Assembly: GCA_016169945.1 (NCBI GenBank)
Contig: JADLSH010000138.1
Span: forward strand, 1,601,501-1,665,500
Origin: Trachythela sp. YZ-2020
Lineage: Eukaryota > Cnidaria > Anthozoa > Malacalcyonacea > Clavulariidae
DNA: 64,000 bases
Direction: 5' to 3'
Shown here: one piece after another, positions 21,067-30,200 of the stretch
How positions within the stretch are numbered: the stretch's first letter is position 1
Layout of the letters: each line of letters opens with the position of its first letter
Notes under the pieces: generated by a model
The model's input: only the letters and a program-made list of their open reading frames with translations
Databases searched by the model: none
Told to the model about the DNA's origin: nothing
Translations under genes and position numbers: made by a program

Positions 21067-22094
21067 GTGACGAAACCAAGCGAATCGAGTGAGTCCGAAA
21101 GGAAAGTCCAACGTGAGTTGTTTGCAGTTGGGGTCGAAAAGGCAAACGGTCTTGTCGATAGAGTACTGGAGAAGTTCGCTCTGTGTAAGGCGTTAAGAGT
21201 GATGTGTTACGTGACACGGTTCATCAACAATTGTCGACCTTCAGCAGAAAAACTGACGAGTGAAATCTCCACGGAAGAATACGTGAAGCAAGAAACGCTC
21301 ATGGTGAAACAAGCACAACAGCGAGTGCAAAGTCTTCCGATGTTCTTCGAGGATAAAGAAAAGTTACGGCTCGAGTTAAATGAAGACGAGATCTGGGAAT
21401 GCCACGGGCGTATTCAAGGGGAATATCTTATCTATTTACCAGATACGGAATTGTTCACAGCGAAAGTCGTGCATCGGTCCCATATATCCACTTTGCCCAG
21501 CGGCGTCGGCATAGTAATGGCCAAAGTCCGTGAAAGATACTGGATCCCCAGGTTACGCAAACTTGTGAAGAAGATTATTTCGAACTGTTGGGGATGTAAA
21601 CGTTTTCGTGCCCAGCCAGCGAACCCTCCAGCTCCTGGCCTTCTTCCAAAGTGTCGAACTACGCAATCTAACCCTTTCGATGTCATTGGGGTTGATTTCG
21701 CAGGACCCGTGAAATATCGTAAGAAAAACAAAGAAGCTAAGTCGTACATCGTGCTGTACTCTTGCAGTCTAACGCGGGGTGTGTTCCTTGACCTGCTACC
21801 GAGCCTCGAAATGACCGAATTCTTGAAGAGTTTGAAAGGGTTTATCGCAAGACGAGGAAGACCCTCAATTATCTACTCGGATAATGGTTCCACGTTTTTG
21901 GCTGCCTCAAAGTGGTTGAAATGTGTGCGTAGAGATGAGGAGTTCAATAACTTTCTTCGGACCAACACCATCTCGTGGCGTTTCAACCTGAGTCGAGCCC
22001 CCTGGTGGGGGGGGACAATTCGAGCGACTAATTGGTCTGATGAAAGCAATGTTCTACAAAATGGTTGGTGGTGGTCTCCTAACTCAGAGACTTT
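21067..22094 (+). pseudogene. BEL integrase region, broken
   Basis: Same frame as the RT part. Contains the His/Cys zinc-binding part (HRSHIS...CWGCKRF), then a DDE-type core with the first Asp in IGVDFAGP and the second in IYSDNGSTF. A frameshift in the G-run near 22005-22015 removes the normal frame just before the catalytic Glu. Homology ends near 22094 in mid-domain. Not functional. Confidence 0.75.
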
Positions 22095-22098
22095 CCAG

Positions 22099-22323
22099 AC
22101 TGATAATCAGACAGCAAGAGTTCCCTACGATAGTACACTTGCAATGACCAGTGGCCACTTTAGAATTGCTGGAGAAATTATGGCAGCTTCCATTGTCCAG
22201 GGTGGTCCTGCGCCAGATTTTTTGGCTGAATGGGTGTACCAGTATCTGTCATCGGGGATCGAAGGCATTATGGTTGATGAAAGCAAAATTGAAGATCAAT
22301 CAGTTAGACAACTAATAACAAGA
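22099..22323 (+). pseudogene. HECT ubiquitin-ligase domain exon (fragment)
   Basis: 75 codons with the pattern HFRIAGEIMAASIVQGGPAPDFL, which matches the N-lobe helix of HECT domains (G2E3-like type, where AxSIVQGGPxP is characteristic), then EWVYQYLSSG and a following acidic helix. A possible acceptor (CTTTCCAG) precedes it at 22091-22098; the donor GTTCGT at 22324 is weak. It directly follows the truncated BEL integrase and shares its reading frame. The catalytic-Cys C-lobe is absent. It is probably a fragment captured at a rearrangement junction, or the reverse: a BEL inserted in a HECT gene and then truncated. Confidence 0.5.
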
Positions 22324-22570
22324 GTTCGTATATTTTTCATCTTTTTTTACCAGATGATTACATTAAAATAGAATAAAAAAACATTTATTCAGAAATAATA
22401 AAATCTCTCTATGCATATCTCTATGTATGCATATCTGTCCAGGCATAAAATGCCATTTCACAAACTGTAGGTTTCATTATTTTGTGATTAACGCATTAAT
22501 TGGCACCATACTCCCCTTTTCATTTTAGTTTAAACTAACTGCGGTCTCATTGTGTTTCTTCTATTTGTAG

Positions 22571-22696
22571 TTACAAACAGTAGACTCGGATAAAACGTTT
22601 CAAGATTTGCTTATGCAAGATGATGTTTTGCTCCCATGGGCTATAGGCGCTCATCCCCTTTGTGCACAGTTTTTTAACGGTACACTCATTGAGTGA
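22571..22696 (+). pseudogene. Next HECT-gene exon (fragment)
   Basis: Preceded by a good acceptor (TTCTATTTGTAG). In phase with the previous exon it gives LQTVDSDKTFQDLLMQDD, LPWAIGAHP and a TGA stop at 22694-22696. It extends the HECT-like sequence but ends early. Weaker than the first exon. Confidence 0.4.
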
Positions 22697-22762
22697 CGTT
22701 TGACATCATTATACAATTATGCAAATACGCATGAGCACATACATGTACGCTTTGCGGACCTA

Positions 22763-22798
22763 TTTTTTCCATTTTCACGATCGTGAAAATGGAAAAAA
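22763..22798. repeat. 36-bp perfect palindrome
   Basis: Two 18-bp arms (TTTTTTCCATTTTCACGA and its complement) with no spacer, centred on CGATCG, between the HECT exon and the LINE. Probably the tip of a decayed foldback element. Confidence 0.7.
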
Positions 22799-22857
22799 AC
22801 TATTGCACGCTCACGATTCTTTCCATTGCACGATTGGGTTTTCATAAATTCCATACG

Positions 22858-24240
22858 TCAAAATCCTAATTGTATCGTGTTCGTAGGTTGTAATGACGGA
22901 TGTAAATTTAAGGATTTTACAATAAATTTTCGTAAAATAAATGCCTGTATAGTCTTAGCTACGTTAAGGCTAAATTTGTTGGCAGTTAACCATTTTTGAA
23001 GGTTTTCTAAATCAGAATTCACTGCAGCCTCAAGGTCCGTTATAGAATCTCCCGAAGCTGTCAGATTTGTGTCGTCGGCAAACAACCGATAGAGGTTTTG
23101 TTTCATTTAGACATTCAGGCAAATCGTTAATATATAGCAAAAAGAATAGTGGCCCTAAAATGGAACATGGTGGTACACCACACTTAATCAGTCGCTCTGA
23201 TGAAAAATAGTTTTTTACCTGGCATTTCTGATTTCGGTTTGTGAGATAAGATTTGAGTAAAGTTAGAGCTTGTCCTTTTATTCCATAGAGCTCTAATTTC
23301 CTCAACAGCATTTGACGATCGACAGTATCAAATGCTTTTTTCAAGTAAATTAAAACTACTAGGTTAAACATTTTTTTGTCTAAATTCACATATGTAGTAG
23401 CTGTGGAGTGAAATTTTCGAAACCCAAATTGCGAATCGCTTAGAAGTTCACATTTTGTTAAATAGTTGTACAGTTGATTATGTAGAATTCGTTCCATAAT
23501 CAAGTCTTGCTAATGGCCGGCAAAACTGATATTGGAATGTAGTTTCCTGGAATATTCCGTTGGCCGTTTTTAAACAATGGTATTACTCTAGCCACTTTCC
23601 ATTCATCAGGAAAATAATATAGAGTAATAGCCTGATTAAAAATAAGTGTCAGTGCATGAATCTGAAATGGCAGGTGCTGCTATTTTAATAATTTTACAAG
23701 GAATCTTATCAATGCCAGTGGCTTTATTGCTAGAAAGTCCATGCAAGAGACGACAAACATTACTGACAGTAAACATGCTGGATTGCAGCAAATTCTGATT
23801 TAGCATTTTTAGTATACGTTTCAAAATTGTAATTTGCGGTATCAATTTTGCTAGCTAAATCAGGACCAATATTTGAAAAAATTATCATTAAAGCCATTTG
23901 CAATGTCATGGGGATTTGTTAAGTTATTTTCATCTAGTATTAGCTCATTCACCACTAGTACTGTTGGTTTGCTTTGCCTATACCTAATAAGTTGTTTATC
24001 GTTTTCCAAGCATTTTTAGGATTGGATATTTTCCAGGAATAGTAATCTTTTTTGGCATTCCTTAATTCTATATTTACTTTATTTCTAGTTGCCTTATAAT
24101 TTAACCAATCAATTTCTAGGCTTGTTAAGATTCTTTATATCACTTGTAATCCAAGGTATTTTCTTCGATTTGTTTTTTTTGTGTTGAAGTGGTGCATGCT
24201 TATCTATTCCAAAAATATCATGACCTGAGGACATCACCAA
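22858..24240 (-). pseudogene. LINE family B, endonuclease linker to RT
   Basis: Read on the minus strand from 24240: the GIDKHAPLQHKK linker and PWITSDI, an NPKNAWKTINNLLG block, SSNKATGIDKIP (RT block 1; 23636-23845), FGFRKFHSTATT and KKAFDTVD, GVPPCSILGPLFFLLYINDLP (23030-23503), and the catalytic FADD (RLFADDTNLTASG; 22858-23106). There are several frameshifts and stops. This is a different CR1/L2-like family from LINE A (FADD rather than YVDD). Part of it forms the outermost arm sequence; the rest is in the palindrome spacer. Confidence 0.75.
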
Positions 24241-25424
24241 AGACCTTCGCTCCATTTCGCTTACATCTACTCTGTCTAAAACCTGTGAACGTTTTGTTAC
24301 TGATTGGCTGCTTGAGTATATAAAGGAAAAGATTGACAGGCGACAATTTGATTCTTTAAAAAACTCCTCGACAACTCATGCCCTATTAAGCTTTGTACAT
24401 CACTTGTTATATGAAACTGATCCATCAAAAACCGCTGTAAGGGTTTTCTTGCTCAATTTTTCGAAAGCTTTCGATCTTCTAGACCACAACATCCTGCTGT
24501 ACAAGAATATATGAAATGAAGGTACCATCGGCAATTACAAATTGGATTAGAAGTTTCCTTTTTGAACGCAAACAACGCGTCAAGATAGCTAACTGTGTAT
24601 CAAATTGGCAAACTTTAAACGGAGGTGTGCCACAAGGAACAGTTCTGGGACCAGTACTTTTTCTCGTTATGATAAACGACCTTCTCACAGCCTGGAATAA
24701 CCGATGGAAATACGTCGACGATAGTACTATCACTGAAAGTATTATACCAGATATCAATAGCATCCTCCAAGAGCTTGTGGATATTATCTATAATTGGACC
24801 TTCGTTAATAATATGAAACTGAACATCAGTAAATGCAAAGAATTGATAATAGACTTTGCAAAAGATAAACAGGACTTCCCACCTTTAATTATAAATGGCG
24901 TTGCTGTAGAACGTGTATCATCAGCTCGGGTTCTGGGACTAATTGTTCAGGATAATATGAATTGGAACGAACACGTAAACAATGTTGTCAAAAAAGCAGG
25001 AAAAAGACTCTACATGCTGAGAGTGCTGAAACGATCAAGCGCTGATACGAACACGGTAATCACTGTGTACACTACTATTATAAGACCTGTTCTCGAATAC
25101 GCCTGCCAAGTCTGGCATTTTAACATTCAAGAGTATTTGAGCGAACACATTTGAAAGATTCAGCGGCGGGCTTTGCGAATCTCGTTGCCATTAATGAGTT
25201 ACAGAGAAGCCCGGAATTTTACTGGTATCCCTTTACTAAAAGCAAGGAGAGAAACATTATGTGAACAATTTTATAAAAAGAATGAGAATAATGACAAACT
25301 AAGCGAACTATTGCACCATAAAGCAACAATAGACTATGAATTGCGACCAAGATGCAAGTACAATAATTATCTATGTAGAACTGAACTTTTTCCTCAAATT
25401 ATTTCCAAAGAAAACAGTAAATAA
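24232..25424 (+). pseudogene. LINE family A reverse transcriptase, right copy
   Basis: Inverted copy of 15709-16872 and longer at its 5' end: TKDLRSISLTSTLSKTCERF and the RRQFDSLKNSSTTHALL region are readable. The catalytic KYVDDS is intact. A one-base insertion near 24505 and a TGA at 25152-25154 break the frame; neither break is in the left copy, which has its own stop. A 3' untranslated tail continues to about 25585. Confidence 0.75.
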
Positions 25425-25584
25425 CTGAGTAGAAGTATAGGCCTATTGACTTTGCTATTTTTGAACTTTTAATATTCTTGATAATGTAATATAACGATAA
25501 CTTAATACTTTTTAACAGTAGATACAAATGTTGTAAATTTCTGATGTAATTTAACCTATTGGTTACAAAATCAGTTTTCAAATA

Positions 25585-25970
25585 AACTATTAAAAAAAAT
25601 AAAACTTCTAAGAATATTTTTTTCCAAATTTCCCACATGCAAAAAATACACATATTCCCAGTGCTGTTTCAGCAGTTCTGCAAATTTTCTAATTTTTCAA
25701 CAATAAGCTTTCCTATACAACCAGCCTCGGAGTAAATAGTTTTGATACATTTTCTTACTCTAATTTCCTGATTAGACATACCTACACCTACGCTTTTAGC
25801 GCCCCCGCGCGGATTTTAGCGCCCCCGCGCGCTCGCTTAGCTTGGCCACTGATCTCTATATAGTGGCTTTAGCGCGAATTTTTCTCTTTTCCTCTAAAGC
25901 GCCTGGGTACGAGGCTGTTAGAATTTAAAATTCCCTGATTACATATGCATGCACCTATGCTTAAAGGTGA
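25585..25970. other. Right-arm-only insertion
   Basis: The left arm joins the flanking sequences directly (near 15550). The insert contains a tandem TTTTAGCGCCCCCGCGCG motif near 25795-25832, otherwise nothing recognised. It could also be a deletion from the left arm. Confidence 0.45.
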
Positions 25971-26030
25971 TATTATTATATTTTGAAATACTAAAATTTC
26001 CTGATTACATATGCCTATATCTATGCTTAA

Positions 26031-26511
26031 AGGGCTTATGCAGCGAAAATTCGGTTCGAGTGAAACTCTCTTATTAAAGAGAACTTTTGAAGTTATGAAG
26101 ATTGACGTTTGGAGCTTTTCCATATCCCACTTCGTTCTTGAGATATTAAGATGTGTTTGATATGTAAATAACATCACTGTGACATCACACTGCATAATTA
26201 ATTGTTGGAAAATCACGAATATCTTTGAAATAATTGAATTAAATCTGCATGACTTGTGTGGTGTCCTGCGATAGGCAGAAACAAATGACAGTTTAAGCGA
26301 TTGGTTAAATAATCTCAGAGGTATTCGTGATTTTCCAACAATCATTATGCAGTGTGATGTCACAGTGATGTTATTTACATATCAAACACATCTTAATATC
26401 TCAAGAACGAAGTGGGATATGGAAAAGCTCCAAACGTCAATCTTCATAACTTCAAAAGTTCTCTTTAATAAGAGAGTTTCACTCGAACCGAATTTTCGCT
26501 GCATAAGCCCT
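26031..26511. mobile_element. TTAA-flanked palindromic MITE, 481 bp
   Basis: Arms of about 180 bp start AGGGCTTATGCAGCG and are mirrored to CGCTGCATAAGCCCT. TTAA flanks it at 26027-26030 and 26512-26515. The left palindrome arm has the empty TTAA at 15482-15485, so the insertion postdates the duplication, or was precisely excised there, as piggyBac-type elements do. Open frames on both strands are just the arms read in each direction. Confidence 0.85.
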
Positions 26512-27225
26512 TTAAAGCTAGATTCAACTAATTAAACTACTATAATATAAAATAATGAAAGTTCAAATTGAGGTCGATCTAAATAAATGAAAAGAGGAAT
26601 ATTAATATGCGCCGCGGCGCTCTATAAAATAAATACATTAAGTGTTTCGGATTTAGCGTGTATTTCATGAAAATCTTCTGGGGGAGCATGCCCCCATACC
26701 CCGTAGAGCTCTCGCGCTTTCATGGAACCAAACTTATTGCTAGCATCATGGAACCAAAATGGACAATTTTGATTTTGGCAAGCTCCTTTACGCTATGTCC
26801 TGACCACGCCCTTTCGTCGGGCGAAACGTACCCACACCTGTTACAAAACACATGGACAGTGAAAGTTGTAGTTGATTAATGTTGTGAAATAAAAGAGATT
26901 TTATAACCCCACTCTCGCTTACCCTCTTATTTAATGCGCTATTATCTTTTAATTGCGAAAACAACATTAATTGGGGAGGGGGAGAAATAGTTGTAGCTGT
27001 CGCTGGGTGGCTCCGGGACTGAGTTTAATTACCCAAATTTACCTCAGCTTGCCTCAGCTTAACTGGGCAGAACCTAGCTGGAGGTTATTGGTTCAAGTCC
27101 TGTATGAAAATATATAGAATACTTACAATAAGAGAACGAATAGCCTCCCGTACTTAGAAATTCACATGCGGCGACAAGGAGAGCCTTGTCGTATGCACAT
27201 GAAAGTCTTGGCTACCTGTTCATGG

Positions 27226-30200
27226 TTATTTTTCAGAATGTTTTCTTGAATTGGTTGGTCGTCGTTCAAGTTTGTGAGCAAAGCTTTCACGACAGATTGG
27301 GCAGCGTGTACTGTGACAAAAGAAATACAGAAAACTTTAGTATGTTTCTGAAAGTTGGACGTGTCAGGTTTAGGTGAGTCAGAGTAAAGGTAATAACTGA
27401 AATGTGGACTTTAGGCAGTGTTCAAGGGCAACACAAGCGGAAATTGTGGTGGGCCGTTTTCGTTAAGGTCTAGGCTACTTGAAAAATATACAAAGACTTC
27501 ATCGTTTAAGCTACATATGGCAGAGAAAGGCTAGTTAGCCGACAAAAAAGGTATATCACAGCAGTAATATATACGACCGCGTTAAATTAATAGTATGAAT
27601 AAACAGTTCCACAACCCCAAGGCCATTACGTCATTACTGTAGGTAATCAATGTGTACTGTCTGGTCTGCAATTATCAATATATAAGTACTCACATTCCGC
27701 TACGTATCATCTGAGTTGCACACTCTTTGTGCACTTTATGAGAACATGGAAGGATTTGACAACCAGTGAAAGCATCCTGCAAAAACATTAAGAATTACTA
27801 TTTTAGAACTCCGTTTAAATTAGCAAGCCTATTACAGCTTGTTTCGACTTCAACCCTTTCGTAGTGAATAGTATAGCGAATTTCATCTATTCGGAAAGTG
27901 ATATTGGTATAAAAGAGAATGCTGCAGAATCGTGCGATTAACATAAAAAACTAGTCCAATACACTATTAAGCCAATTACCGGACGTAACTTAAACTTAGT
28001 TAGGCCAGAAATTTGAAAAATTTAGATTCTACCTCCAAACAAATGCAACATTCATCATGGGCTGAGCCTTCACGACATTTGTGATTTCCACGAAGTTGAA
28101 CATCCAAGCAAACACCACAGATATCACAATGAAATGAACGATCTCCATGAATTCTAAAATACAACAAATAATAGAGTATTTAATTCAATCTATTTATACT
28201 GTCGGGAAAGCTCTATCAGTCCTAAACTGTTTTCCCGGGCTTTACTGGTCCAGTAAAAATCCAACCCTTATTACAAGAAATTGTCGAGGGTCTATGGCAC
28301 TTCCTGCATTCAGATTGGTCGAAATTGGTCGTCTCTGACGTCTCTGTAGTCACAGTCTGCCTAGTGGCTTTAATACTTTTTTGAAAATGGGCTGTAACGC
28401 TTTTTTCTGGGGCTGATGAATTTAAAATGAAATCGGCTTTTCTGAGCATGATTACAAATTTTAAATTAAGAAAAATTCCACTCAATCCAAGAAGGATATG
28501 TTATCAATATTTTCAGACCTTTATGGATGGCAGTGTATTTGTCACTGAAAAGGTTATTATATCCTGCTTAAACAAAGTCTCTAAACTAAACTAAACTAAA
28601 CTAAACTAAACTAAACTAAACTAAAGAAGGTACGGGTATTACTACTATACATTACTACATGTGTATTGCATTAATCAAGCGTTTTCACAGAGGTGGAAAC
28701 CACATTTATTAACTACATGAATCATGGCATGAACAACCCTATTTGTTTTAATAAGGCATACAATATTTTCATGACATGGATCAAGAGAATGGCTTGGGTC
28801 ATGGTTATGTAAGCTAATCATACCTACAGATTCCACATTTCTCGCAATGATATGGATGATCATCCCCTCCGGTTAGGTGTTTACACAAACCACAGTAATA
28901 ATTGGCAAATTGTGCACCACAATCGCAGCAAAATTGACCGAACTAAAAAGTAATAATTTTTATGTAGGTTTAAATTTACTTGACATTTTGGGTAAAATAA
29001 CAACTATGATTCAACTCTTTACACAAATCATGCCAAATGGTTTTGTCTTGTTAAGTGCGATGAAAATTATCGCTTTTGAAGTTTATGAAAATGGATATTT
29101 TATTTTATTTGAAAAGACTGTCCTTTATGTAATAAACAGATATTTCAACAAATATCTCTCGTGTTGATATCTCTAAACAGATATCTCTCGTGTTGAACAT
29201 GATATCTCACTCGTTCGCTGCGCTCACTCGTGAGATATCATGTTCAACACTCGAAATAAATCTGGTATTTCCGCGCACCCATGTATTATTCTCTATTTAA
29301 TCTTGCACAAAGTTTTGCGAAGTTTGAAAAACTTGAAGGGAGAGCGCGGTCTCCAGCGTTATTAGTTTAGTCTTACAGGAAGATTTGAAATAGTGGGGAT
29401 GTAAAGAATGAAGAAAGGAGAAAATCAGAGCACATTCCCTACTGTCCACTTGGGTACCGCGCGCTCCCTCATGCTTCGAACAACTTCGTGCAAGACAAAA
29501 TACAAAAACTGGCAAGCCTCTGCGGTTCAGAATGTAAAGACACCATAAAATTGTGTCTATTCTTTACTTATAAGAATATAATGAAGGCGCGCAAATCCGC
29601 ATTACCTGTTGCACTTTATTACAATATACGCACTTCACCATCTTCGTGTCACGTGACTTAAGCTTCCTTCTGCCGCACGAGCTTTGGTTGTTATGACAAC
29701 GATGACATGGCCAATACTGCTCACAACATTCAAATTTCACGTAACAACGTCGTTTGTAATGATGGCATAACCAATTATCTTCTTGGTATAGGACATGGTT
29801 TCGAGAATCGGCAGGAGACTGGGAATTATTGGCATTGCCTCGTTCTGTGTCTGCACGTTGGAATTTGGAATGTTTTGAACCAACTGTTTGAGTATTTCCT
29901 GCTTTGTTTTCCACTGCTGGATTTGTTCTGGTTGTAGAACTACTTGTCGTTGTTCTTCTTTCGTCTGTTTTACAGATAATGCAAATATATTATTGGAAAC
30001 TTATATTTAAATCTTCTACAAGATAGCTGTATCAGTTGTAAATTTTTTTCCAAAGGTCCGGTAAGGACCATCCCATATTGCGCAAGTGTCACTGCAGAAC
30101 GAAACATAAACTACATTTTATACTAGATAACTTTCAGTTCAAGCTACATTCCGCCTGGAGGTCCTGCACAGAACAGCTTTTATATTGTTTTAGAACAATG

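Larger units (their letters stand above)
16945..22094 (+). mobile_element. BEL/Pao LTR retrotransposon, 3'-truncated
   Basis: Begins with TG exactly where palindrome homology stops. The order is 5' LTR, primer binding site, gag, protease, RT, RNase H, integrase, as in BEL/Pao. Breaks: a frameshift early in gag, an in-frame stop after RNase H, a frameshift at a G-run in the integrase, and loss of everything after the integrase core. No 3' LTR is present anywhere to 24.2 kb. Sequence past about 22094 belongs to a HECT gene. Confidence 0.85.

Noticed and set aside
26347..26535. Open frames on both strands with identical peptide sequence at 25.9-26.5 kb
   Set aside because: They are the two arms of a palindromic MITE read outward, with no coding meaning.
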